Source: Denitromonas ohlonensis (GTDB taxonomy: Bacteria > Pseudomonadota > Gammaproteobacteria > Burkholderiales > Rhodocyclaceae). From it: a DNA stretch of 64,000 bases. The stretch spans positions 62,001 to 126,000 of the forward strand of contig NZ_VMNI01000010.1 of NCBI RefSeq assembly GCF_007625205.1. The letters are read 5' to 3'. Of this stretch, positions 35,201 through 43,894 are shown in pieces (positions within the stretch are counted from its first letter, which is position 1; each line of letters opens with the position of its first letter). Under the pieces are notes generated by a model. It was not told where the DNA came from. It did no database searches and worked only from the letters and a program-made list of their open reading frames with translations. The position numbers and the translations under genes were made by a program.

Positions 35201-35828
35201 CGTAGAGGCCGAATTCCAGATACTCGGCGACGTTGCCGGGGTGGATCACCGGCATGTGCCAGGCCTTGAGCGTGAGGTCGCTCTGGTGCGGCATCGACGA
35301 AGACACACAGCCGTGATCGTCGCCCAGCACGGCCAGCACGCCGCCGTGGGGCGAGGCGCCATAGGCGTTGCCATGCTTGAGCGCGTCGCCGGCGCGATCG
35401 ACGCCGGGGCCCTTGCCGTACCAGATGGCGAACACGCCATCGACGGTGCGCTGATCATCCGTTTCGACCTGCTGGCTGCCGAGCACGGCGGTGCCGCCGA
35501 GCTCTTCATTGATGGCAGGCTGGAAGGCGATGCCGGCCGCGTCGAGCTGCTTTTGCGCCTTGCCCAGCGCGATGTCGTAGCCGCCCAGCGGTGAGCCGCG
35601 GTAGCCGCTGATGAAGCCGGCGGTGTTGAGGCCGCGCTCGCGGTCGAGCCGGGCCTGCATCAAGGGCAGGCGCACCAGCGCTTGGATGCCGGTGAGGAAG
35701 ACGACGCCGTGCTCGGCCTCGAAGGCGTCGCTCAGGGTGTAGTCGGGGCGCGCCAGCATTGAATCCGGCTCGGCCTGGCAGGCGAGCGCGGCAGCCGGCA
35801 CGCTCACCCGGGGTTCGGGGTGGCGCAT
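32229..35828 (-). CDS. Indolepyruvate ferredoxin oxidoreductase, fused subunits
   Basis: 1199 aa. GGAGAGAG lies before the ATG at 35828. Thiamine-diphosphate-dependent 2-oxoacid oxidoreductase: the N-terminal part has GLNTAGFISGYRGSPLGGYD. The TPP-binding region has QNLGDGTYFHSGSLAIRQA and NDAVAMTGGQ. Cysteines follow in CSGCPHN and the cluster motif CEGCGDCG with a second cysteine group. The C-terminal gamma-type domain has ITGVGGTGVVTVGALVSMAAHLDG. It decarboxylates arylpyruvates from aromatic amino acids to acyl-CoA. A divergent Lrp/AsnC gene is the likely regulator. Confidence 0.92.
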   Translation of the reverse strand: MRHPEPRVSVPAAALACQAEPDSMLARPDYTLSDAFEAEHGVVFLTGIQALVRLPLMQARLDRERGLNTAGFISGYRGSPLGGYDIALGKAQKQLDAAGIAFQPAINEELGGTAVLGSQQVETDDQRTVDGVFAIWYGKGPGVDRAGDALKHGNAYGASPHGGVLAVLGDDHGCVSSSMPHQSDLTLKAWHMPVIHPGNVAEYLEFGLYGWALSRFSGNWVGFKAISEVVESGMTVDLDAVRHDFPPPADYTPPAGGLHYRWPDLPSLALEARLADKLDAVRAFARVNSIDRWIRATPDATLGIVTVGKAHFDFLEVLRRLELTLDDLAEAGIRLYKVGLVFPLEPTRIDTLVEGLDEVLVIEEKAPVVEEQIQTLLFNRPGARPRVIGKHDTDGAPLLSALGELRPSRIMPAFARWLADHRPALDRLSHVCDFTAPEVLSNAGDAVRRLPYFCSGCPHNSSTKVPEGSVAQAGIGCHFMASWMDRQTTGLIQMGGEGADWSAHARFTRRPHVFQNLGDGTYFHSGSLAIRQAIAAHANITYKILYNDAVAMTGGQAHDGVISVERIARQVEAEGVKRLAVVSDEPEKYDGAGALFPPGTSFHHRSEMDAVQRTLREIEGVTALIYDQTCAAEKRRRRKKNAFPDPDRRIFINPEVCEGCGDCGTQSNCLSVIPLETPLGRKRQIEQSSCNKDFSCVQGFCPSFVSVAGATLRKRVGKLDAATLAHLIHDLPVPHTHLDDAPYDLLITGVGGTGVVTVGALVSMAAHLDGLASSQLDFMGFAQKGGAVLAFIRWAKTPELLNQVRIDTQQADLLLACDLVVGASAEALQTVRHGRTRIIASEHQNPTDRFVRDPNAELHADALLDKLRFAAGDDAMESIDAYDLALRLLGDAIGANILLLGYAWQRGRVPVSLTALERAIALNGVAVDSNRMAFHLGRLAAEKPDAVLELAEEPAHKTLTLDALIAHRVAHLTAYQDAAYADRYTTRVDQVRRAETALVGTDAPLRLTEAVAFGYAKLLAYKDEYEVARLYTDGRFMDALRDTFEGDLKLSFHMAPPLLAKVDAAGRLIKRDFGPWLMRAMAWLARGKRLRGGLFDLFGRTAERRMERELTHTYAELIDALLKRLTAENLDKVIALADLPRQLRGFGHVKHANLQAVAMREAPLAKALGVPAIFAEALKKLPHTTDTAAFKGIPVVAGK

Positions 35829-35972
35829 GTCTCTCTCCGTGGGGTCGATCCTTGCCGGGGAGGCCCGGTCATGTCGCCCGTCATGATTTGTGGTGATAAC
35901 AGTTTAGGTGCCGGTGGCGGTCTGCGCGTTCCCCTCTTGCCAGGCATCGGCGAGAAATGAGAAGGTGCATTC

Positions 35973-35986
35973 TTGATTTATATCAA
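35973..35986. promoter_or_regulatory. Putative Lrp/AsnC operator
   Basis: TTGATTTATATCAA, 5-bp arms TTGAT/ATCAA around four AT bases, in the 166-bp divergent region 9 nt before the regulator start. Feast/famine regulators bind palindromes of this AT-rich type. It could control both the regulator and the oxidoreductase gene. Confidence 0.45.
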
Positions 35987-35994
35987 TTTGGAGA

Positions 35995-36471
35995 ATGAGT
36001 GTGCTTGAGCGATTTGTGCGCCGCATTCTGGCCGAGTTGCAGCGTGATGCACGCCAGTCGGTGCAGGAGCTCTCCGCGCGGGTGGGCTTGTCATCCACGC
36101 CCTGCTGGCGGCGCCTCAAGGAGATCGAAAAGGCGGGGCTGATTCGCCGCCACACGGTGCTGCTCGACCGCGAGGCGATCGGCCTGAAGGAATGCCTGCT
36201 GGCGCATGTGACGTTGGCGCGTCATGTGGGCACGGCGGTGGATGAGTTCGAACGCGCGGTGCTGGCGCACCCGGAGGTGATCGAGTGCTACTCGACCACC
36301 GGCGACGCGGACTACATCCTGAAGGTGGTGGTGCCCGACATGAAGGCCTACGACCACTTCCTGCACAAGCAGATTTTTGCCATTGCCGGCGTGGCCAATG
36401 TGCGCACCGCGGTGGTGCTGCGCGAGGTGAAGTACGACACGGTGCTGCCGATCGATACCGAGACCCCGTAA
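35995..36471 (+). CDS. Lrp/AsnC-family transcriptional regulator
   Basis: 158 aa (ATG 35995). GGAG is only 2 nt from it, so the GTG at 36001 is an equally good start. The N-terminal helix-turn-helix is ILAELQRDARQSVQELSARVGLSSTPCWRRLKEIEKAGLI. The RAM domain follows (CLLAHVTLARH ... VIECYSTTGDADYILKVVVPDMKAYDHFL). It is divergent from the indolepyruvate oxidoreductase gene, so it probably senses aromatic amino acids and controls their breakdown. Confidence 0.9.
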   Translation: MSVLERFVRRILAELQRDARQSVQELSARVGLSSTPCWRRLKEIEKAGLIRRHTVLLDREAIGLKECLLAHVTLARHVGTAVDEFERAVLAHPEVIECYSTTGDADYILKVVVPDMKAYDHFLHKQIFAIAGVANVRTAVVLREVKYDTVLPIDTETP

Positions 36472-36482
36472 GCTGCCGGCAA

Positions 36483-36507
36483 TAAAAAACCGCCCCGGAG
36501 GGCGGTT
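36483..36507 (-). terminator. Terminator of the dolP-like transcript (minus strand)
   Basis: Read on the minus strand: AACCGCC, six-base loop, GGCGGTT followed by TTTT. On the plus strand there is no T run after the stem, so it mainly serves the minus-strand genes. Confidence 0.75.
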
Positions 36508-36527
36508 GGGGGCGGCGACGGGTGGGC

Positions 36528-37151
36528 TCAGTTGTTGCGCAGCAGGTCCAGCCGGCGGGCCTCGGCGTCGCTGATGTACTCGAAGACACGAATCACTTTT
36601 TTGACGCCGTCGGTAGTGCGTGCCACCTGGGTCGCGGCATCGGCCTCTTGCTGGGTCACCAGCCCCATCAGGTACACCGCCGAACCTTCGGTGACCACCT
36701 TGATCTGGTTGGCTTGCACGCTGGCCGAATCAATCATGCGGGCTTTCACCTTGGAGGTGATCAGGGCGTCGTTGCTGCGCGAGGTCAGCGAGCTGTGGCC
36801 GGCAACTTGCACATCGTTGGTGACGCCGCGCACATTGGGCACCACCGAAATGAGTCGCGGCAACTGATCGCGCATGCCCGCATCAGGCGCCTCGCCGGTG
36901 AGCAGCACATTGCGATTGTAGGACGTGACGTTGACGTGCACATGGTCGCCGAGCTTCTCCTTGATCTGCGCGGCGGCTTTCCATTCGATGGCTTCGTCTT
37001 CCACATAGGCGCCGGAGCTGCGGCGGTCGGACACCATCAGCGCACCCGTGCCAACGCCGGTGGCGACCAGCGGGAAGCAGCCCTGCAGGGCTGGAACAAC
37101 GCCAGCGACCAGGGCCAGCGTCAGTACGGTACGGCGCAGGGATTGACTCAT
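36528..37151 (-). CDS. dolP: BON-domain outer-membrane lipoprotein (DolP/YraP-like)
   Basis: 207 aa. The signal peptide ends in the lipobox LQGC (Cys near 25). Two BON domains follow: about 55-120 (AAQIKEKLGDHVHVNVTSYNRNVLLTGEAPD ... VRGVTNDVQVAG) and 128-195 (ITSKVKARMI ... IKVVTEGSAVYLMGLVTQQEADAATQVARTTDGVKKVIRVFEYI). DolP relatives bind anionic phospholipid at division sites and protect envelope integrity. It is preceded by the diaA-like gene with no gap, as in the E. coli yraN-diaA-dolP order. Confidence 0.9.
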   Translation of the reverse strand: MSQSLRRTVLTLALVAGVVPALQGCFPLVATGVGTGALMVSDRRSSGAYVEDEAIEWKAAAQIKEKLGDHVHVNVTSYNRNVLLTGEAPDAGMRDQLPRLISVVPNVRGVTNDVQVAGHSSLTSRSNDALITSKVKARMIDSASVQANQIKVVTEGSAVYLMGLVTQQEADAATQVARTTDGVKKVIRVFEYISDAEARRLDLLRNN

Positions 37152-37826
<675 letters not shown>

Positions 37827-37834
37827 TTACATTC

Positions 37835-38233
37835 TCATCCGGTGTCGAAGGCGCTACGGATCCATTCGATGCGGGTGCTGTCGAGCGCGTCGAGCAACAC
37901 CACATCAAAGCGGCAGGGCGCGTCGGCAAGCCGGCCAGCCTGGGCCAGCCAGTGGCGTGCCGCGAGCACGATGCGCGCCTGTTTGCGCGGTGTAATGCTG
38001 GCCGCCGCGCCGCCAAAATCGCTGCGTCCGCGCAGGCGGACCTCCACAAATACCAGGGTCTTGCCGTCGCGGCAGACCAGGTCGAGTTCGCCGCCGCGGC
38101 AGCGGAAATTGCGCGCCAGCGTGTGCAGCCCGGCCGCGTTCAAATGCGCCTCGGCCATCTGTTCGGCGATCTGGCCGCGCTCGCCGGCTTGCCGTTGAGG
38201 GGCGAGGCGGTCGACAATGGCGGACTTGCACAT
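37835..38233 (-). CDS. YraN/UPF0102 family endonuclease-like protein
   Basis: 132 aa from the ATG at 38233. Upstream ATGs at 38251 and 38257 would overlap the rsmI start, and none has a good ribosome site. The restriction-endonuclease fold of UPF0102 is clear: RGQIAEQMAEAHLNAAGLHTLARNFRCRGGELDLVCRDGKTLVFVEVRLRG (E, D, ExR instead of the more usual ExK). The function is unknown. Divergent from rsmI. Confidence 0.88.
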   Translation of the reverse strand: MCKSAIVDRLAPQRQAGERGQIAEQMAEAHLNAAGLHTLARNFRCRGGELDLVCRDGKTLVFVEVRLRGRSDFGGAAASITPRKQARIVLAARHWLAQAGRLADAPCRFDVVLLDALDSTRIEWIRSAFDTG

Positions 38234-38249
38234 CAGAGCCAGGCGTTTC

Positions 38250-39125
38250 ATGGACATCAACGAATCACCGCTTTCCAGGACGCCGTCATTGTATGTGGTG
38301 GCTACGCCGATGGGGAATCTGCAGGACATCACCCTGCGCGCGCTGGCCGTGCTGCGGGCGGTCGACGTGGTGGCGGCGGAAGACACCCGTCACACCAAGG
38401 GGCTGCTCAGCGCCCACGGCATTGCCGCGACGCTGATGGCGGCGCATGAGCACAATGAAGCCCGGGCGGCCGAGCAGATCATCGGGCGCCTTGCGGCGGG
38501 TGAACAGGTGGCCTTCGTGTCGGATGCCGGCACGCCGGGCATCTCTGATCCCGGCGCACGTCTGGTGGCGGCGGTGCGAGCGGCGGGGCATCCGGTGGTG
38601 CCGGTGCCGGGGCCGAGCGCCGTGGTGACCGCGATGTCGGTGGCGGGGTTTGTCGAAGGCGGCTTCCACTTCGTCGGATTCTTGCCGCCCAAGTCCGGCG
38701 CACGCCGCAGCCGGCTCGACGCGCTGCGCGAGGGCACGGATGTAACCGTCTTCTACGAGGCGCCGCACCGGGTGCGCGACAGCCTGCGCGACATGGCCGA
38801 GGTGCTCGGCCCGGATCGCGAGCTGGTGGTCGCCCGCGAGCTGACCAAGCGTTTCGAAGAGATCGCGCGCCTGCCGCTGGGCGAGGCGCAAGCCTGGCTG
38901 GATGCCGACAGTAACCGCGAGCGCGGCGAGTTTGTGTTGCTGGTGTCCGGTGCGCCGCCCGTTGAGGGGCTGGATGTGGAGGCCGAGCGCGTGCTCAAGC
39001 TGCTGCTGGCCGAGATGCCGACCAGCGCGGCGGCCAAGCTGGCCGCTGAAATTACCGGTCAGCCCAAGAACGCGCTCTATCAGCGCGCGCTGGCCATCAA
39101 ATCAGAATCCGAGCCGGACTTATAA
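38250..39125 (+). CDS. rsmI: 16S rRNA (cytidine(1402)-2'-O)-methyltransferase
   Basis: 291 aa from the ATG at 38250 ([32 protein letters not shown]). Tetrapyrrole-methylase fold: [64 protein letters not shown] and the closing [19 protein letters not shown]. It methylates C1402 in the 16S decoding centre. In E. coli rsmI, lpoA, yraN, diaA and dolP are close together. Here rsmI is divergent and no lpoA lies between. Confidence 0.95.
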   Translation: MDINESPLSRTPSLYVVATPMGNLQDITLRALAVLRAVDVVAAEDTRHTKGLLSAHGIAATLMAAHEHNEARAAEQIIGRLAAGEQVAFVSDAGTPGISDPGARLVAAVRAAGHPVVPVPGPSAVVTAMSVAGFVEGGFHFVGFLPPKSGARRSRLDALREGTDVTVFYEAPHRVRDSLRDMAEVLGPDRELVVARELTKRFEEIARLPLGEAQAWLDADSNRERGEFVLLVSGAPPVEGLDVEAERVLKLLLAEMPTSAAAKLAAEITGQPKNALYQRALAIKSESEPDL

Positions 39126-39154
39126 TCCGACCCGACGACCAACGAGGTTTACGC

Positions 39155-40189
39155 ATGCAAACACTGACCATTACCCGCCCCGATGACTGGCATCTGCATG
39201 TGCGCGACGGCGCCGCGCTGGCGGCGGTTGTGCCCGACACCGCCCGGCGCTTCGGCCGCGCCATCATCATGCCCAACCTGCGCCCGCCGGTGGTCAATGC
39301 CGAGCAGGCGCGCGCCTACCGTGACCGAATTCTCGCCGCCGTGCCGGCCGGTCTCAAGTTCGAACCGTTGATGACGTTGTACCTTACAGACAATACGGCG
39401 CCCGACGAAATCGACCGTGCGCTGGAGACCGGCTTCATCCCCGCGGTGAAGCTCTATCCGGCCGGTGCGACCACCAATTCGGATGCCGGCGTGACCGCCA
39501 TCGACACGGTCCGCCCGGCGCTCGAACGGATGGAAAAGTCGGGCATGGTGCTGTGTGTTCACGGAGAGGTGACCCATGCTGACGTTGATATCTTTGATCG
39601 CGAGCGTGTCTTTATTGACCGCGTGCTGGCACCGCTGGCAAAAGACTACCCGGCGCTGCGTATCGTCTTCGAGCACATCACCACGCGCGAGGCGGCGCAA
39701 TTCGTGACCGAAGCCGGCCCGAACGTGGGGGCAACGATCACCGCGCACCACCTGCTGCTCAACCGTAACGCGATCTTTGCCGGCGGCATCAATCCGCATC
39801 ACTATTGCCTGCCGGTGCTCAAGCGTGAGCTGCATCGCGAAGCGCTGGTGGCTGCGGCGATTTCCGGCAGCCCCAAGTTTTTCCTCGGCACCGATTCGGC
39901 CCCGCATGCCCGTGGCGCCAAAGAGTCGGCCTGCGGCTGTGCCGGCTGCTACACCGCCAACACGGCCATCGAACTGTATGCCGAAGCCTTCGACGCGGCC
40001 GGTGCGCTGGATCGTCTAGAAGGCTTTGCCAGCCATTTCGGGCCCGACTTCTACCGCCTGCCGCGCAACACCGACACCCTCACGCTGACACGCGCCGACA
40101 CCGCCGTGCCGGCGCAACTCGATTACCTGCCGGATGACCCGCTGATTCCGCTGCGTGCGGGCGGTACGGTCGCCTGGCAACTGAGCTGA
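39155..40189 (+). CDS. pyrC: Dihydroorotase (class II, homodimeric type)
   Basis: 344 aa, with CGAGG before the ATG. The zinc site is complete: [10 protein letters not shown] (HxH), [14 protein letters not shown] (carboxylated Lys), VHGEV, FEHITT and GTDSAPH (catalytic Asp). It closes carbamoyl aspartate to dihydroorotate in pyrimidine synthesis. It starts 29 nt after rsmI, so co-transcription is likely. Confidence 0.96.
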   Translation: MQTLTITRPDDWHLHVRDGAALAAVVPDTARRFGRAIIMPNLRPPVVNAEQARAYRDRILAAVPAGLKFEPLMTLYLTDNTAPDEIDRALETGFIPAVKLYPAGATTNSDAGVTAIDTVRPALERMEKSGMVLCVHGEVTHADVDIFDRERVFIDRVLAPLAKDYPALRIVFEHITTREAAQFVTEAGPNVGATITAHHLLLNRNAIFAGGINPHHYCLPVLKRELHREALVAAAISGSPKFFLGTDSAPHARGAKESACGCAGCYTANTAIELYAEAFDAAGALDRLEGFASHFGPDFYRLPRNTDTLTLTRADTAVPAQLDYLPDDPLIPLRAGGTVAWQLS

Positions 40190-40204
40190 CCCACACCAAA
40201 AACC

Positions 40205-40627
40205 ATGATGCTTGACCGCCGCCTCCTGTTGTTGCCGCTCATGCTGCTCGGCCTGGCCGGCTGCGAGAACTCCGCCACCGCCTACAAGGTGGAGGGGTCC
40301 GAGCACGCCTTGATGCTGATGCGCGAGCAGCGCTATTTCTGGGCTGACGAAGTCGAGCAGGCGATTGTCGTTGCGCGCCTGCCCAAGTGCCAGCGTCGCG
40401 TCAGCATCTGGCCGGGCAGCGGTGACGGGCCGGTCATGGACGTCTATGAGGCCGGCTACCAGCTGTGGGCGCTGCAGCAAGGGCGCCGCTGGTATCTGGC
40501 CAGTACCGAGAAATGCCGGGTGCAGGACTGGGCCGATGCCCCTGCGACGCCGCCCGGCGCCTTGGTGGGCAGCTTCCGCATGCGCGATGGCGACATGGTG
40601 TTTGAACCCGCGTCGGGCGACAAGTGA
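40205..40627 (+). CDS. Predicted lipoprotein, unknown function
   Basis: 140 aa. The signal peptide LLLLPLMLLGLAGC has a lipobox and acylated Cys near residue 20. The mature part has two further cysteines (LPKCQRR, TEKCRVQDW) that could form a disulfide. No known family is recognised. The stop overlaps the next start by GTGA, so it is coupled to the DUF3025 gene. Confidence 0.75.
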   Translation: MMLDRRLLLLPLMLLGLAGCENSATAYKVEGSEHALMLMREQRYFWADEVEQAIVVARLPKCQRRVSIWPGSGDGPVMDVYEAGYQLWALQQGRRWYLASTEKCRVQDWADAPATPPGALVGSFRMRDGDMVFEPASGDK

Positions 40628-41487
40628 GCGACCGCCCGGACTACCTCGTGCCGGCGGCGCTGGCCAAGTGGCCATTGTTTGCGCCCCTGGCGGCGTTGCT
40701 TGAAGGCAGCGGTGACCGTTTGCCCGGCCTGCTGGCGCTTAACCAGCTGGTCGCCCAGACCGCCCCCGGCCTGGCAAGTGCCAGTGGTGAGGCAATTCGC
40801 TTTGTGGTGCCGGATGCAATCAGTGCCGACTACGAGCAGGCGGTCTTCGACAGCGGGCAGGTCGCCACGCGAGACGACAACTGGCACGACTACTTCAATG
40901 CGCTGGTGTGGGCGGCGTTTCCGCGCGCCAAGGCCGCGCTCAATGCCTGCCACATGCAGGAGACCGCGCTGGCGGGTGTGACCCGGTTGCGCGGTCGCGG
41001 CCCGGTGCGCGACGCGCTCACCCAGTTCGACGAGTGCGGCATGCTGGTGCTGGGCACCGACGACACCTTGCTGGCGGCCATGGCACGTCACGACTGGTTG
41101 TCGGCTTTCTGGGGTGCCCGTGCCCGCGTGAAGGCGATGACACGATTTCTGCTTTTCGGTCATGCGTCTTACGACCAGATGCGCACGCCGTTCAATGGAC
41201 TGTGTGCCAAAGCCATCTATATTTTGGTGCCCGAGTCGGTGCTGTCGATGCCTTTGTCCGAGCAAACTGCCTGGGTCGATGCGTGGCTCGCAACCCGATT
41301 GGCCGACAAGGGATTGCTGGCCTCGCCGCGCGATTTGTCGCCATTGCCGCTGCTCGGCATTCCGGGCGTCGTGCGTGAAAACGCCGTGCGCGAGTTCTAT
41401 GAAGACACAGCCCAGTTTCGCCCCTTGGGGGGGCGCGCGCCGGCGCCCGTAATCTCTGACGTGGAAGCGACCGCCGTCGCGCTATAA
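40624..41487 (+). CDS. DUF3025 family protein
   Basis: 287 aa with a GTG start overlapping the lipoprotein stop. DDNWHDYFNALVWAAFPRAKAALN is the family hallmark, followed by DECGMLVL and ARVKAMTRFLLFGHASYDQM. Cytoplasmic, function unknown. Its stop TAA lies inside the -10 box of the RNase P RNA promoter. Confidence 0.85.
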   Translation: MSDRPDYLVPAALAKWPLFAPLAALLEGSGDRLPGLLALNQLVAQTAPGLASASGEAIRFVVPDAISADYEQAVFDSGQVATRDDNWHDYFNALVWAAFPRAKAALNACHMQETALAGVTRLRGRGPVRDALTQFDECGMLVLGTDDTLLAAMARHDWLSAFWGARARVKAMTRFLLFGHASYDQMRTPFNGLCAKAIYILVPESVLSMPLSEQTAWVDAWLATRLADKGLLASPRDLSPLPLLGIPGVVRENAVREFYEDTAQFRPLGGRAPAPVISDVEATAVAL

Positions 41488-41488
41488 T
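41483..41488 (+). promoter_or_regulatory. -10 box of the rnpB promoter
   Basis: A consensus TATAAT about 8 nt before the RNA start. It overlaps the stop codon of the DUF3025 gene. No strong -35 is seen at 17 nt. Confidence 0.7.
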
Positions 41489-41495
41489 CCGCGCC

Positions 41496-41955
41496 GGGAA
41501 GTTCGCCAGGCAGTCGCGACACGCGCAAGCGTATCGAGGAAAGTCCGGGCCACATAGAGCAGGATGCCGGCTAACGGCCGGGCGCCATACGCCGAAAGGC
41601 TAAAGCGACGGAAAGTATTGCCCGAAGGGGTGATCATCTCGTGGATTGTGATCTGCGCCGCTTGCGGTGGGGAAACCCGAGCAGACACGGGGTGGCAACA
41701 GAAAATAAACCGCCGACGACCGCAGATGTCGGGTCAGGGTGAAACGGTGGGGTAAGAGCCCACCGCGGACGTGGTGACACGGACGGCATGGCAAACCCCA
41801 TCCGGGGCAAGGCCAAATAGGGGAGCATTGGCGTGGCTCGCGTCGCTCCCGGGTAGGCTGCTAGAGCGGCGTGGCAACGCGTCGCCGAGAGGAATGACTG
41901 CCCGGCGCCCGCAAGGGCGTTTGACAGAACCCGGCTTATCGGCGGACTTCCCACT
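41496..41955 (+). ncRNA. rnpB: RNase P RNA (bacterial type A)
   Basis: About 460 nt. The 5' end GGGAAGTTCGCC pairs with the 3' end GGCGGACTTCCC (P1). Conserved core elements are seen: GAGGAAAGTCCGGGC (CR-I) near 41536, AGGATGCCGGCTAACGGCCGGGC, GAAAGTATTGCCCGAAGG, ACAGAAAATAAACCGCC (CR-IV/J11-12 region) near 41699, GGTAAGAGCCCACCGC, and AGAGGAATGACTG near the end (CR-V). A T run follows at 41963. It processes tRNA 5' ends, with RnpA as its protein partner. Confidence 0.95.
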
Positions 41956-42154
41956 TCCCGCCTTTTTCTCTGCGCGCATCGATCAAATGCCCCCACCTTT
42001 CCCCACCACGGGGCGATGCGGGCGTGATCGTTTCGCGTGAAATCTCCAATACATTCCCGTTGTCATTGATTTGGCTAAGAAAATGCCTTTCTCGGCATTG
42101 TCGAAGCATTCGGTAAGTGGTTGTGTCCATTGGCAAAACCCTCGATTTGTGCGC

Positions 42155-42183
42155 TTGACCCCCCTTGCTCTATGCACTAAAGT
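42155..42183 (+). promoter_or_regulatory. Promoter of the mraZ / dcw operon
   Basis: TTGACC (42155-42160), a 17-nt spacer and TAAAGT (42178-42183). The rest of 41956-42252 holds no gene. Confidence 0.65.
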
Positions 42184-42217
42184 GGGGTCAAGTGCACAAA
42201 TGTGGGAGAGAGTGCAC
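42182..42217 (+). promoter_or_regulatory. MraZ-binding repeats, four units at 10-bp spacing
   Basis: GTGGGG, GTGCAC, GTGGGA and GTGCAC begin at 42182, 42192, 42202 and 42212, exactly 10 bp apart. MraZ is known to bind TGGGN repeats spaced by 5 nt in front of its own gene. They overlap the -10 box and start site, so binding would repress the operon. Confidence 0.7.
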
Positions 42218-42252
42218 CAAATCTCTCTTCCGAACCGTCCTGAGGGGGTGCG

Positions 42253-42696
42253 ATGTTCCAAGGCGCTGCAGCGCTCAGTCTCGATGCGAAGGGTCGCCTG
42301 GCGATCCCTGCGCGGCATCGTGACGCGCTGACCGCGGGCGCCGGCGAACTGGTGGTGACGGGGCATCCGCACCGCTGCCTGCTGATTTACCCCTCGGAGG
42401 CCTGGCAGCCGATTCGCGACAAAGTGCTCGCGGGCTCCAGCCTTGAGCCGCGCTCGGCGATGCTCAAGCGCTTGCTGGTCGGTTTCGCGCGCGAAGAGCG
42501 CCTGGATGGCGCCGGCCGAGTGCTGGTGGCGCCGGAGTTGCGGCAGTTTGCCGAGCTCGAAAAGTCGGTGTGGCTGGTCGGACAGGGCTCGCATTTCGAG
42601 TTGTGGTCTGACGCCGGCTGGCAGAAGCAGCAGGAACTCATGTTTGGCATGGGCGCCGATCTGCTGCCGCCGGGCCTGGAAGATCTGGCGCTATGA
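42253..42696 (+). CDS. mraZ: Transcriptional regulator MraZ
   Basis: 147 aa, with GAGGGGG upstream. Two SpoVT/AbrB-like repeats: [25 protein letters not shown] and [20 protein letters not shown], each with the DxxGR core. It forms a ring that binds the repeats at 42182-42217 and represses the dcw operon. Start of a chain of overlapping genes (ATGA into rsmH). Confidence 0.95.
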   Translation: MFQGAAALSLDAKGRLAIPARHRDALTAGAGELVVTGHPHRCLLIYPSEAWQPIRDKVLAGSSLEPRSAMLKRLLVGFAREERLDGAGRVLVAPELRQFAELEKSVWLVGQGSHFELWSDAGWQKQQELMFGMGADLLPPGLEDLAL

Positions 42697-43625
42697 GCTC
42701 CGCTGCCACCCATGTCAGCGTCCTCCTCTCCGAAGCGATCGATGCACTGAATATCCGCCCGGACGGGTGCTACGTCGATGGCACGTTTGGTCGTGGCGGT
42801 CATAGCCGCGCCGTGCTCGAGCGCCTGGGCCCCAAGGGCCGCCTGGTGGCGTTTGATCGCGATCCGGTCGCCATCGCGGCCGGCGCAGAACTGAAAGACC
42901 CCCGTTTTCTTTTGATTCATGCCCCGTTCAGTGAAATGGCGCAGTCGCTCGATGCCGCAGGCATTGGCCAGGTCGACGGCATTTTGCTGGATCTGGGGGT
43001 GTCTTCGCCTCAGCTGGATGAGGCGGAGCGTGGCATGAGTTTCCGTTTCGATGCGCCGCTGGACATGCGCATGGATACGAGTCGCGGCGAGACCGTGGCT
43101 CAGTGGCTGGCCCGAGCGGAGGTCGGCGAAATTACCGAGGTGGTGAAGGACTATGGGGAAGAACGGTTTGCTTATGCGGTTGCAAAGGCGATTGTTGCTG
43201 CTCGGGCAGGGGGGGCTGTTGCAACCACTGGACAACTTGCCGCACTCGTGGAGAAAGCGGTCCGCACGCGCGAGCCGGGGCAGCACCCAGCGACGCGCAC
43301 CTTCCAAGCTCTTCGGATTTTCATCAACGCGGAGCTTGAGGAGCTGTCGGTAGTCCTGCCGCAGTGCATGGACCGCTTGGTGACGGGTGGCCGGCTGGTG
43401 GTGATCAGTTTTCACTCGCTTGAAGACCGCATCGTCAAGCGCTTCATGCGTGACGCGTCGGTGCCGCCGGCATTGCCGCGTGGCATGCCGGTGCGTGAGG
43501 CCGATCGTCCGGCACCGAAGCTGCGTCTGGCTTCCAAGGCGGTCAAGGCCGGTGAGGCCGAAGTGCGGGCCAACCCGCGTGCGCGCAGCGCCGTGATGCG
43601 TGTGGCCGAACGGACGGAGGCCTGA
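42693..43625 (+). CDS. rsmH: 16S rRNA (cytosine(1402)-N4)-methyltransferase
   Basis: 310 aa. [13 protein letters not shown], then the SAM motif [62 protein letters not shown] and [16 protein letters not shown]. It modifies the same base as RsmI, encoded 4 kb upstream. Confidence 0.96.
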   Translation: MSSAATHVSVLLSEAIDALNIRPDGCYVDGTFGRGGHSRAVLERLGPKGRLVAFDRDPVAIAAGAELKDPRFLLIHAPFSEMAQSLDAAGIGQVDGILLDLGVSSPQLDEAERGMSFRFDAPLDMRMDTSRGETVAQWLARAEVGEITEVVKDYGEERFAYAVAKAIVAARAGGAVATTGQLAALVEKAVRTREPGQHPATRTFQALRIFINAELEELSVVLPQCMDRLVTGGRLVVISFHSLEDRIVKRFMRDASVPPALPRGMPVREADRPAPKLRLASKAVKAGEAEVRANPRARSAVMRVAERTEA

Positions 43626-43627
43626 TC

Positions 43628-43894
43628 ATGCTGCGTATCGATGTATTGCTCGTGGTGGTGGTGGTGGCCAGCGCACTGGGGGTGGTGGCTTCGCAGCATC
43701 AGGCACGCAAGCTGCACACCGAACTGGAGCGCGATCAGTCGCGCATGCGCCAACTCGAAGTGGAGTGGGGGCAGCTTCAGCTGGAACAAAGTACCTGGGC
43801 GGCGCATGTGCGCATCGAAAAAATCGCCCGCCAGCGCTTGCGAATGCAAGCGCCCGTGGCAGCGCAGATGCTGCTGGTGGAGGGCTCGCCATGA
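43628..43894 (+). CDS. ftsL: Cell division protein FtsL
   Basis: 88 aa, with a short N-terminus, one membrane helix (VLLVVVVVASALGVVA) and a periplasmic coiled coil (HTELERDQSRMRQLEVEWGQLQLEQ). With FtsB and FtsQ it regulates FtsWI. Position between rsmH and ftsI is diagnostic. Confidence 0.92.
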   Translation: MLRIDVLLVVVVVASALGVVASQHQARKLHTELERDQSRMRQLEVEWGQLQLEQSTWAAHVRIEKIARQRLRMQAPVAAQMLLVEGSP

